64,000 bases of DNA, taken from the NCBI RefSeq assembly GCF_013282155.1, contig NZ_BLWI01000008.1:124001-188000 (forward strand), read 5' to 3'. The notes below the pieces were generated by a model. The model did no database searches. It was not told where the DNA came from and saw only the letters and a list, made by a program, of their open reading frames with translations. The translations under genes and the position numbers were made by a program. The stretch is from Sulfitobacter sp. HGT1. Lineage in GTDB: Bacteria > Pseudomonadota > Alphaproteobacteria > Rhodobacterales > Rhodobacteraceae. Positions 55,665 to 63,758 of the stretch are shown piece by piece (the first letter of the stretch is position 1; every line of letters starts with the position of its first letter).

Positions 55665-56655
55665 ATTTCCTTCACTACCATTGCTGAAATGAACAGTAAG
55701 GTAAAAAAATGGAAATGTCGCCACGGAGATTTTCACATGCGGTAAAATACCCGACAAAATATTGCCATTTCCCAAGCAGATGTCATTCAGAACCACGTCC
55801 AAAGCATCGCGCAGCGCCCAAGACCCAGGACCCAGGACCCAGGACCCAGGACCCAGGACCCAGGACCCAGACATGATCCCGAGCCGCGTCATAGCAAGCT
55901 GTGAGTTTCTGGACATCGGCTTGTGTTTGTCGACAACACCGCCATCAGGGTCGTGACAAACGCCCGGGGGCTGCAATACTCGATCTGGGCTACAAGTTTC
56001 TAAGTCAAACTGCTTCGCAGCATTTGTTCGGCGACCACACTGATATGGTGTCTTTGGCATGGAAGATCGAAATCAAGCAGCGCGCCCCGGTTCAATTCAC
56101 TCATCCGGGGCTTCTGGTCTCGCTTTCAAATCGATTAATAACCTGCGCTCCGCCCAACCTTGGTGCCCCCGCCTCCTTGCCTTTCGCCTTTCGCGGGCCG
56201 CAAGATCCATTTTGTAAAGAAACTACTCGGATTGCGCGGCCCACCGCTTCGCCGTCCATGGACACCCGCCGTTATCCCCAAGGGGATCTCCCGCTACCGG
56301 TTACAGAGCACCATCGCCCCTTCAAAATCTCATGGATTTAAAATTGCTGCCGACCATTTTCGCTGATGCCGCTCTACACCCCTTAATAATCCGGGTTACA
56401 ACCCGCGCGTCAGAAAACGCCACTGAGGAAACCGGTCCCAACCAAAGGCTTCGCGTTGAATGACCAGCACGGATATTCAACGCCGTCCACTTTCATTGCT
56501 TAATTGATGCAATATTAAACCGAGCGTTGACCCCCGCCTGGAAATCCGAAAGCTGGCAGGAAGGCCCGCCAACACCTGCAAGGAAGAAAGGCCATCCAGA
56601 CCAGCCGCACGGGTATGATAGAGCTGCCCGCCCCTAGTCGCGTAGGTTTCGATGT
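55658..56655. other. About 1 kb without a convincing gene
   Basis: Open frames here (the longest is about 145 codons at 55901-56341) have no ribosome site, odd composition and no recognisable motif on either strand. The region contains the heptanucleotide repeat at 55817-55870 and lies at the border between GC-rich genes and the more AT-rich chemotaxis block. It may be a decayed insertion, but I see no terminal repeats or transposase motif. Confidence 0.5.
55817..55870. repeat. Heptanucleotide tandem repeat (CCCAGGA)n
   Basis: One degenerate unit (CCCAAGA) is followed by six exact CCCAGGA units and a partial CCCAG. The seven-base unit would shift any reading frame as copy number changes, but no expressed gene is evident across it. 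It lies about 160 bases upstream of the LacI-family gene. Confidence 0.9.
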
Positions 56656-58344
56656 CTATGCCGTTTTTCGGGCCATCGAATTTGCGCCGGTCGTTTGAAA
56701 CCGCTCGGTCAATTCACGCAGCGTACTGGCGTTCTGGGCCAGGCTAAGACAGGCGGCGTTGGTTTGCTCAAACCGTGCGGCGTTACGCTGCGTAGCGGAT
56801 CCCAAATCACCTACAGAAGCGTTTACAGATGATATCTCTACACTTTGCCTTTGCGTGCTTTCCGCGATTTTTTCCATTTTCGAAGTTATCGCCAGAACGC
56901 CGGCAACAACCTTTTCCAGGGCAGAAACGCTATCCGCGATCTTATTTGATCCATTCGCCACCTGCTCCTCTGATCGGGTGATGATTGTCCGGATGTCTGT
57001 CGCACTTTCCGCCGACCGCTGCGCAAGAGCTCTCACTTCTGATGCGACAACCGCAAATCCTCTTCCGGCATCACCTGCCCGTGCAGCTTCAACACCAGCA
57101 TTCAGCGCCAAAAGGTTTGTCTGAAAGGAAATCGCGTCAATAACCTCAACAATTTTGGCAATTTCTTCAGCTTCCGTCTTGATCGACTGCATCGCAACAG
57201 AAGCATCTGACACAATTTCACCGCTTCGTTTTGCACTGGTTTGCGCAGTTTGCGAAGACCCGTTTACCTCGTCAACATTCGCCGCATTTTCTTTAACTAT
57301 CCGAGTAAGCGCATCCAACGCATTGGAAGTCTTCCCAAGGGTCATGGCCTGTTGTTCAGTTTGGAGCGCTAAATCATTGGTGGAAATCGAAATCTCATGA
57401 ATTTCTGCATCCATTTGCAACGATCGGCTGGCAACTTCGGACACCATTTCTTCCAACGCTTGTACCGCAGCGTTGAAGCCATTCCTCAATTCATCATACT
57501 CTTCCGGAAGCGATCCCGAGATGCGCGCAGTCAAATCACCCGATTGCAAACGCCCCAAAGCAACACGCAGGGCATCAACCACAGAGGCCTGCTCCTCAGA
57601 CTTTGCGCGATCACGCTCCATATGATCGTTCTGTAATTTGAGCGTCTCGGCCTCACTCGCTTGCCGCGTCGTTTCGGCATTTTCAAGTTGAACGATGGTG
57701 GCTTCAGCGCGCTCTTGCGCTGACTGCGCCTCCTGTTTGGCTGTCTCGGCTTGTTTCTGCGCTGTTTGAGCAAGCGTGCGTGCCGTATCTGAAATTGCCA
57801 AACTCTCAGAAAGTTCATCAGCTTTCAAACTCATTTCCACTTCAAGGCCCTTCAACTGAAGCACAGTAATCACCAACGCCGCCGTCTCAAGCACAACTAT
57901 GACAGCATGAAACGAGGTGCGCTCGATATTCTCCCAAACCCCGCCAGAGGGGTAAATCAAAGAGGGCATCAGTACAGAGAGCGACGCGTGATGGATTGCG
58001 ATAACCCCAGCGGCCACAATGAGCGATGGAACACTCCGCAAAACAACCAACGATGCGAGCAATGCAAAATACAGCATGTGACTGTCAATCTGCCAAGGAT
58101 GACCTTGAAAAGCCCCGTTTAACGCAATTGCCTGGCCAGTAAGTGCAATCGCCGCCCCGACTGGCACCAGCAATGGCTTGCTGAGTGCCATCGATGCTCC
58201 CAATATCAAAAAGCTGATTGAGACTGCGCTCGCCCAAACGATGTTACTGCCAATAGCAAATGCAGCAAGGACAACGCACGGGAAAAGCAATATTGCTCCT
58301 CCAAAGATCAGTTTAGCAGATGTTGAAAGTGAACTTATTGTCAC
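56656..58344 (-). CDS. Methyl-accepting chemotaxis protein
   Basis: The 562-residue receptor has five to six hydrophobic helices in residues 10-175 and no large periplasmic domain, so it senses within the membrane or cytoplasm. A coiled-coil linker (residues 185-260) leads to a HAMP-like segment. The signaling tip reads FQTNLLALNAGVEAARAGDA with GFAVVASEVRALAQRSAE. I chose a GTG at 58344 because AAGGAG stands nine bases upstream. It follows a small gene after five bases, so the two are probably coupled. Confidence 0.92.
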   Translation of the reverse strand: MTISSLSTSAKLIFGGAILLFPCVVLAAFAIGSNIVWASAVSISFLILGASMALSKPLLVPVGAAIALTGQAIALNGAFQGHPWQIDSHMLYFALLASLVVLRSVPSLIVAAGVIAIHHASLSVLMPSLIYPSGGVWENIERTSFHAVIVVLETAALVITVLQLKGLEVEMSLKADELSESLAISDTARTLAQTAQKQAETAKQEAQSAQERAEATIVQLENAETTRQASEAETLKLQNDHMERDRAKSEEQASVVDALRVALGRLQSGDLTARISGSLPEEYDELRNGFNAAVQALEEMVSEVASRSLQMDAEIHEISISTNDLALQTEQQAMTLGKTSNALDALTRIVKENAANVDEVNGSSQTAQTSAKRSGEIVSDASVAMQSIKTEAEEIAKIVEVIDAISFQTNLLALNAGVEAARAGDAGRGFAVVASEVRALAQRSAESATDIRTIITRSEEQVANGSNKIADSVSALEKVVAGVLAITSKMEKIAESTQRQSVEISSVNASVGDLGSATQRNAARFEQTNAACLSLAQNASTLRELTERFQTTGANSMARKTA

Positions 58345-58349
58345 AACGG

Positions 58350-58685
58350 TTAACTCCTTGAAGGCAGAGACTTTGGATTGACTGAAAATCCGCAAATTCC
58401 CGCTAACACACTAGCGGGAAGCATTCGGTATCCAGCAGATTTGAGGTTGGCATGCCCACTTGGCGGCAACATAACCATAGTTGAAAATCGCGAACTTCGC
58501 GGACCCAGCTCACGGCCACCAACAGAGGAAACTGATTGAAACAACGGCCTAATAGGTTCGAGAGAGATGACTAGGTAAATACCATTTTTATCCAAATCGC
58601 CCACGGTTGGTCCAATTGCTGCCAAAGGCCCAACCCCCAGGGAAAATAGAATTGTTACGAAAGACCAAGACAAATTTCCAAACAT
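58350..58685 (-). CDS. Small hypothetical protein with signal or anchor helix
   Basis: The 111-residue protein begins with a hydrophobic stretch (FVTILFSLGVGPLAAIG) that could be a signal peptide. It then has alternating strands and loops (IYLVISLEPIRPLFQSVSS, MVMLPPSGH). I recognise the overall pattern of short Rhodobacteraceae envelope proteins with a variable sequence, but no function. The start could be ATG 58685 or further upstream to 58769. It ends five bases before the MCP start. Confidence 0.55.
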   Translation of the reverse strand: MFGNLSWSFVTILFSLGVGPLAAIGPTVGDLDKNGIYLVISLEPIRPLFQSVSSVGGRELGPRSSRFSTMVMLPPSGHANLKSAGYRMLPASVLAGICGFSVNPKSLPSRS

Positions 58686-58862
58686 CGCAAGTCCAAAATT
58701 ACACGATAAGCAGTTATATGCAGAATATAAAAAATGAAACCTTAAGACGTGAAACCAATATAACACCAAATTCAGTTAAACAGGGCAATTTGGACCGCGA
58801 TATATGAAGATCAACTGCTAGCACATTGGGGTGAAACCATAAACGTAATAGCGGCGGACAGA

Positions 58863-59231
58863 CTAGCAACTCGTCGCGTCTTGAAAGAATGTTACATCCT
58901 CTTCTTCAGTAGGTTTACCGAAAACCGCACCAGATAAATTCCTTCTTGTTTGCCCCAGATGGAGAAGATCTAGACAATCGGATATATTGACTTTCACTTC
59001 AAGGCTCTCGCTCTCACACAGACCTTTTAAAAATCTTTGAATGTCTTCTGCGGTTTGAATAAGCAAGTCCACATTCTGTAGTGAAATCACATCGTCTTTT
59101 CCAATATTACCATCAGTCTTTGATATTTTCATAAATGCGATTTCGACTTCGCGCGCCATTGTCTCTATCCTAAAGATTTCGCCTTCCAGGTTCTTTACAA
59201 TCTCACCCAAGTTAAGAAGCACCCTTGTCAT
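58863..59231 (-). CDS. Uncharacterised protein ending the che operon, with a DxxxQ motif
   Basis: The 122-residue, mostly helical protein starts at an ATG overlapping the preceding cheY stop. Helix 2 contains NVDLLIQTAEDIQRFL, in which D55 and Q59 form DxxxQ, the motif that gives CheZ phosphatases their catalytic Gln and Asp. Overall it does not look like CheZ. Its size and position after cheY resemble CheT, the small protein at the end of rhizobial che operons, which I recall carrying a similar motif. Function is unproven. Confidence 0.7.
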   Translation of the reverse strand: MTRVLLNLGEIVKNLEGEIFRIETMAREVEIAFMKISKTDGNIGKDDVISLQNVDLLIQTAEDIQRFLKGLCESESLEVKVNISDCLDLLHLGQTRRNLSGAVFGKPTEEEDVTFFQDATSC

Positions 59232-59614
59232 AAACGCCCTGTGACGGTTTCGAGGCACGCCCTCATCTTTGCAGTGTCAAATGGTTTCGGTAGAAAGTTA
59301 TTCAGACCCCACTTTTGAGCTTCCGCTAAGATTTCTTTAGTCATCGAACCACTTACCAATATAAATCCGATTCTTGATGTCAATTTTTGAGCCCTTAAAT
59401 TTGCAAGCAATTGCAATCCAGTCATTCCAGGCATATGCTGATCTGATATCACCAGGTGGAACCCTTCCCGAGTAGCCTTGTCGAAGGCAATATCCCCAGA
59501 GTTACATACATCAACATTTGCAATTCCAATTTCATCCAGTGCATTACAAATTAGACCCCTGCTCACACTGGTATCATCCGCAACCAAAATTTTTACTGAA
59601 TCACGTAATAACAT
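59228..59614 (-). CDS. cheY: CheY-like response regulator
   Basis: The 128-residue receiver domain has the acidic pair D13-D14 (LVADDTSVSR) and the phosphoacceptor D58 in VISDQHMPGMTG. The Ser of FILVSGSM and Lys of LPKPFD complete the switch. It has no output domain. It overlaps the cheR end by 14 bases and is the second CheY of this cluster, so one may bind the flagellar motor and the other may serve as a phosphate sink; which is which cannot be told here. Confidence 0.93.
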   Translation of the reverse strand: MLLRDSVKILVADDTSVSRGLICNALDEIGIANVDVCNSGDIAFDKATREGFHLVISDQHMPGMTGLQLLANLRAQKLTSRIGFILVSGSMTKEILAEAQKWGLNNFLPKPFDTAKMRACLETVTGRL

Positions 59615-60512
59615 TAAGACTCTCCATGTGCTCAATATTCTGACTTCTCAGCGCTTGAGGGCGGCGGAAGGACGTCGGTCCAAATAGCTCCAGCCTATCC
59701 ATCAACTCAGGGCCGATGCGTTCCGAATGCCCAATGAACAAAGCGCCATCTGGGTCCAAAACAGCTTCCAAACCTGTCCAAATTTTCGACTGCGTTTCTG
59801 GCGGCATATAGATTGCAACATTTCTGCAAAAAATTACTTGGAATGGGCCAGAAACTGGCCAAGGCTCGATAAAATTAAGATACCTAAATGTTGTAAGTGC
59901 CTTTAATTTTTCCTGAACGCACAGGTTATCACTGTCCTGTTCTGGCTCAAAAATATCTTCGACATAGCGCTGAGGGACACTGGAAATAGATGCTCTTGAA
60001 TAAACGCCAGCCTCTGCATGTTTCAACGTTTGAGTGTCAACATCCGTCGCCAAAATACGTATATCAAAATTGTGGGCGTCGGGGAAATTATTCAACAGAA
60101 CCGCTGCGATACTATATGCTTCCTCACCACTCGAACAAGCTGCGGACCATAACCTCACGCGTGCTCCATTTTTGGCTTGTTTAATAAGCGAAGGAAGTAT
60201 CTCATTTTCAAATATTTCGAAATGCCTAAGTTCGCGAAAGAACCGTGTCGTATTTGTCGTCAGCGCATTGATCATCAGGGACATCTCATGCCCCCCCGGA
60301 TCATCTATTATATGCTGAATATAGCTATCAAAACTTGATAGTCCCAGTCGCCGCACATGTAAAGAAAGCCTTGAAGTTATCAAGCTCCCAGCACTCTCAT
60401 CTAAGAGAACCCCAATTTTTTCTCCTAGCAGGGTCCTGATTTTATCAATAGCACTTACTGACAAGGTCAACTCTTGTCGTTTTTCCAGACTTGATCCGCT
60501 CATCATAGTCAT
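59601..60512 (-). CDS. cheR: Chemotaxis protein methyltransferase
   Basis: The 303-residue enzyme methylates receptor glutamates with S-adenosylmethionine. The N-terminal helical domain is followed by TNTTRFFRELRHFEIFENE around residue 85, the SAM-binding RLWSAACSSGEEAYSIA around 118, and IFCRNVAIYMPPE around 228. Together they give the full CheR architecture. The start overlaps the cheW stop by four bases. CheB, its usual counterpart, is not in the window. Confidence 0.94.
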   Translation of the reverse strand: MTMMSGSSLEKRQELTLSVSAIDKIRTLLGEKIGVLLDESAGSLITSRLSLHVRRLGLSSFDSYIQHIIDDPGGHEMSLMINALTTNTTRFFRELRHFEIFENEILPSLIKQAKNGARVRLWSAACSSGEEAYSIAAVLLNNFPDAHNFDIRILATDVDTQTLKHAEAGVYSRASISSVPQRYVEDIFEPEQDSDNLCVQEKLKALTTFRYLNFIEPWPVSGPFQVIFCRNVAIYMPPETQSKIWTGLEAVLDPDGALFIGHSERIGPELMDRLELFGPTSFRRPQALRSQNIEHMESLNVIT

Positions 60513-60982
60513 ACGCTTTCCTGTGCGGTCGTCATTGATGCTGCGAGGGACGCTATATCAAGTACGCGAAGCGTTTTATTATCCGAGATATATATCCCTT
60601 TTACGAACTGATTTTCCTTTTTCCCGCCCATTTGGGGCATAGGCTGGATGTCAGTTTGGGAAAGCTCAATGATGTCGGATACAGCCGTTACCAAGAAACC
60701 GACAATCTTCTTTTCGATTAATGTAATTATTATCACATCTCTCTCTTTGGATTCGCAAACACCCAAGCCCAAGCGTGCCGATAAGTCTACAATTGGAACG
60801 ACCGCACCGCGTAAGTTCATAACACCCAGCACGTCTTTGGGAGCGTGGGGTAACATGGTGACATTTGTCCATCCGCGTATCTCCCGAACCAGTATGATAT
60901 CCATACAAAAGTCCTGCGAACCAATAGAAAATGTAATTAATTCAAATTTTTCTGAATTACTGCTATCGTCTTCAATTTTCAT
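60509..60982 (-). CDS. cheW: Chemotaxis coupling protein
   Basis: The 157-residue scaffold links receptors to CheA. Family features are FELITFSIGSQDFCMDI, VREIRGWTNVTMLPHAPKDV, GVMNLRGAVVPIVDLSARLG and the late VSDIIELSQTDIQPMP. Both ends overlap neighbours by four bases (cheA upstream, cheR downstream), typical of a single coupled operon. Confidence 0.95.
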   Translation of the reverse strand: MKIEDDSSNSEKFELITFSIGSQDFCMDIILVREIRGWTNVTMLPHAPKDVLGVMNLRGAVVPIVDLSARLGLGVCESKERDVIIITLIEKKIVGFLVTAVSDIIELSQTDIQPMPQMGGKKENQFVKGIYISDNKTLRVLDIASLAASMTTAQESV

Positions 60983-63099
60983 GCGATTGCCTCAATGGAT
61001 TGAATAGACCTTGATTGATCCACGGAAACCTGGTGGGTTATTTCATCTAGATCAACAATAAGAGCGATTTGCCCGTCACCAAGGATTGTTGCTGCCGCAA
61101 CAAAAGGAACATGCCCATAATTAGACTCTAGACTTTTAATGACGACTTGCCTTTGGTCTCGAATCTTATCAACCGCGAGCGCGAAATGCTCACCTTTATC
61201 GTCTTCTACTATAACCAAAATTCCGTCATTGGTGTGATTCTTTATTGGCGCACAGCCAAATACTGCCCCTAATTCAATAATTGGCACCATCTTTTCGCGC
61301 ACGGCGATCATCCGTGCTGCTGGGCCGATCTGATGAATTTGTGATGTATCAGGCCGAATAGTCTCAACGATTGCGGAAATGGGCACCACCATAGTCTCAT
61401 CAGCGACATCGACAACCATTCCGTCCAGAACCGCCAGAGTAAGCGGTAGACTGATTGAGATGGTCGTCCCCGATCCCGGATGCGAAATGATCGCAACCCT
61501 CCCACCAAGGCGGCGGATTTCACTGTTTACGACATCCATCCCGACACCACGGCCTGAAAGGTTCGTGACAGACGCTGCAGTCGAAAAGCCCGGTAAGAAC
61601 AGCAATCTATCAATGTCAGAATCAGAGAGCTGTGCAGTTTGCGGGACCAGGCCCTTTTCAATTGCCGACGAGAGAACCTTTTCTCTTTGAACGCCACCGC
61701 CATCGTCGATAACTTCAATAACAACGCGCCCCGACCGGTGGGCTGCAGAAAGCGTGACAGTCCCAATCCTGTCCTTCCCTGCTTGCGATCGTAGTGCGGC
61801 ATCCTCCAAGCCATGGTCCACAGCATTCCTGAGGATATGAGTAAGGGGATCGACCAAACGTTCAATCACGGTTCGGTCGACCTCTGTATCCTCACCCTCA
61901 GTCGCAAATCGAACTTCCTTTCCAGCGATTTGGGCCGTCTCTCGCACTATCCTGGCCATACGCTGAAATAGTGGCTTCACAGATTGGGCGCGGATGGCCA
62001 TAACGCCTTCTTGAATGGTTCTCGTAAGGGACTTGAAGTCTTCAAGCGTCGTCGAAAGTTGCCGCCCTCCAATACCATCTTGTTCTGTAATCGACTGCGT
62101 CATGACGGATTGGGTTATGACCAGCTCTCCGACTAAATTGATCAACTCGTCAACCAAATCCAGATCAACACGAACAGTCGCTTTCGGCGCAGCACTTATT
62201 GCACTTCTAATTGCAGATGGCTCCGCAGAATGAACCTCCCCGGCTGGGTCAGGAGCAGCGTTTGGTTTTTCCATAGTAGGAGTGCTAGCAGGATGCTTTG
62301 AAACGCTTTCTATCGGTGCGGAAACGGTTATATCGGCAACTTTGCTCGAAATTTCAATCTTTGCATATGGTTCCGAAAACTCGAATATCTCAAGAATTTC
62401 ACTCTCAGATTGATTGGTCGAGAGAACCAGGTGCCACTCTATAGCTGGCTCAGCTTGATCCCATTTGAAATCACGATCAAATTTACACTGGACTTCCAAG
62501 ACGCCCAAGGTTGAAAGTTCCCGAAAGATTTGCACCGGTTCATGCCCATTAGCATAGAGATCCAGTGTTGGTTTGAAGTATATCTCGAAAACACTTCCGT
62601 TGACATCTTCAACTGGCGGGAATTGCATCTCACCGCTTAATGCGAGCGGAGTAAATGCGGCGATACAGTCATCCTCTTCAGAAACACCCGCTCCAAATTT
62701 CATTGACCCCGATAGTGCTGATAGGTCTTTTATCTTTGATTCTAACTCTGCGGCTATAGGCTCCACATTCTCAGCACCAAGCGAAACCAGATCTGTCAAA
62801 TAGTCTGCAGACGTGAAGAAAGTATTTATAATTTTTTGGTTTAGAGTTAGTTTACCGCTGCGTAGCTCGTCCAAAATCGACTCATACGCGTGGGCAAATT
62901 GCGTGATTGCATCTAATGAAAATGATGCAGCACCCCCTTTTACTGAATGAACCGCACGAAACATTCTATTAATTATTTCTGGATCAAGATTGGAAAAGTC
63001 CTCAGAGCCTTCAAGGGCGGTCAATCCATCAGTCAGATCTTCTAATTGCTCCTCACACTCCTGAAAGAACACCTGGCGAAGCTCAATAAGTGATGCCAT
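60979..63099 (-). CDS. cheA: Chemotaxis histidine kinase
   Basis: The 706-residue kinase has an N-terminal HPt domain with the phospho-His in FRAVHSVKGGAASF (H51), then an unusual linker/P2-like domain around residues 170-280. The dimerisation helix VDELINLVGELVITQSV lies near 315, and the ATPase core has HILRNAVDHGLE (N box), VIDDGGGVQ and LSGRGVGMDVV (G boxes). A C-terminal CheW-like domain starts near 570. It is the centre of the cluster and phosphorylates the two CheY proteins. Confidence 0.95.
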   Translation of the reverse strand: MASLIELRQVFFQECEEQLEDLTDGLTALEGSEDFSNLDPEIINRMFRAVHSVKGGAASFSLDAITQFAHAYESILDELRSGKLTLNQKIINTFFTSADYLTDLVSLGAENVEPIAAELESKIKDLSALSGSMKFGAGVSEEDDCIAAFTPLALSGEMQFPPVEDVNGSVFEIYFKPTLDLYANGHEPVQIFRELSTLGVLEVQCKFDRDFKWDQAEPAIEWHLVLSTNQSESEILEIFEFSEPYAKIEISSKVADITVSAPIESVSKHPASTPTMEKPNAAPDPAGEVHSAEPSAIRSAISAAPKATVRVDLDLVDELINLVGELVITQSVMTQSITEQDGIGGRQLSTTLEDFKSLTRTIQEGVMAIRAQSVKPLFQRMARIVRETAQIAGKEVRFATEGEDTEVDRTVIERLVDPLTHILRNAVDHGLEDAALRSQAGKDRIGTVTLSAAHRSGRVVIEVIDDGGGVQREKVLSSAIEKGLVPQTAQLSDSDIDRLLFLPGFSTAASVTNLSGRGVGMDVVNSEIRRLGGRVAIISHPGSGTTISISLPLTLAVLDGMVVDVADETMVVPISAIVETIRPDTSQIHQIGPAARMIAVREKMVPIIELGAVFGCAPIKNHTNDGILVIVEDDKGEHFALAVDKIRDQRQVVIKSLESNYGHVPFVAAATILGDGQIALIVDLDEITHQVSVDQSRSIQSIEAIA

Positions 63100-63102
63100 T
63101 CC

Positions 63103-63471
63103 TCAGACCCTCGCAACGCGTCGTATTGCTGAAATAAGTGTCGTGTCATTGAATGGTTTTACAATCCAGCCTGTTGCGCCAATATTTCGGGCGCGATCCT
63201 TAAGTTCCGGGCTGCTTTCTGTACTTAGCACCAAAATGGGGACAGATGTTCCGCACACTCCGTTCCGGACGGCTTCAATCAATCCAAAGCCATCCATAAC
63301 CGGCATGTTAATATCTGTAATTATTACATCAGGCTTGTTTTCAATTACCTTATCTACACCGTCAGCGCCATCTTCTGCAGTTGTCACTAGAAATCCGGCC
63401 TCTTCCAATGTCAGGCGCAAGAGATCACGCATTGTGCGGGAGTCATCAACTGCTAAAATACTCAAGCTCAT
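63103..63471 (-). CDS. cheY: CheY-like response regulator upstream of cheA
   Basis: The 122-residue receiver domain carries D9-D10 (ILAVDDSRTMRD), phosphoacceptor D53 in VIITDINMPVMDGF, S83-T84 in LVLSTES and K105 in IVKPFND. It has no output domain. It lies three bases before cheA and overlaps the STAS gene by four bases. The order STAS-cheY-cheA-cheW-cheR-cheY parallels the rhizobial cluster, where the first CheY acts as a phosphate sink, so the same role is plausible. Confidence 0.94.
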   Translation of the reverse strand: MSLSILAVDDSRTMRDLLRLTLEEAGFLVTTAEDGADGVDKVIENKPDVIITDINMPVMDGFGLIEAVRNGVCGTSVPILVLSTESSPELKDRARNIGATGWIVKPFNDTTLISAIRRVARV

Positions 63472-63758
63472 GTTTTTTTTCCCTTTTCAAGAAGCTCCTG
63501 GGTCATCCCGAGCATTCTAAGATCATCTTCGAGACTTGAGGACACCTCGATCTGAAATTCGCATCCGGAATCCTCGCAAAACAACTTAAACCTTAGGAGA
63601 ATTTCCGCAGGAAAAGCCCCAATAGAAACAACCCTCCGAGCATCAATAGTGATATCAGAGCCCGCGCTTTCAGATAGTAGTTTTGCGAATTCTACAGCCA
63701 TTCCTGATTGTATTTTATCTGGAAGATCTATGGTTCTTTTATTCACATTATTCACCAA
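63468..63758 (-). CDS. STAS-domain protein, CheS-like
   Basis: The 96-residue single-domain protein has a STAS fold pattern (TIDLPDKIQSGMAVEFAKLL, then ITIDARRVVSIGAFPAEILL). In Sinorhizobium a 97-residue STAS protein, CheS, encoded just before cheY1, binds CheA and speeds drainage of phosphate through CheY1. Size and position match that protein. The start overlaps cheD by 11 bases. Identity as CheS is inferred from context rather than close similarity. Confidence 0.8.
   Translation of the reverse strand: MVNNVNKRTIDLPDKIQSGMAVEFAKLLSESAGSDITIDARRVVSIGAFPAEILLRFKLFCEDSGCEFQIEVSSSLEDDLRMLGMTQELLEKGKKT

Noticed and set aside
55817..55870. CRISPR array
   Set aside because: The units are seven bases long and directly adjoining, without spacers; it is a simple tandem repeat.
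55901..56341. 146-codon frame in the gene-poor kilobase
   Set aside because: No ribosome site, low-quality composition and no recognisable motif; probably chance.
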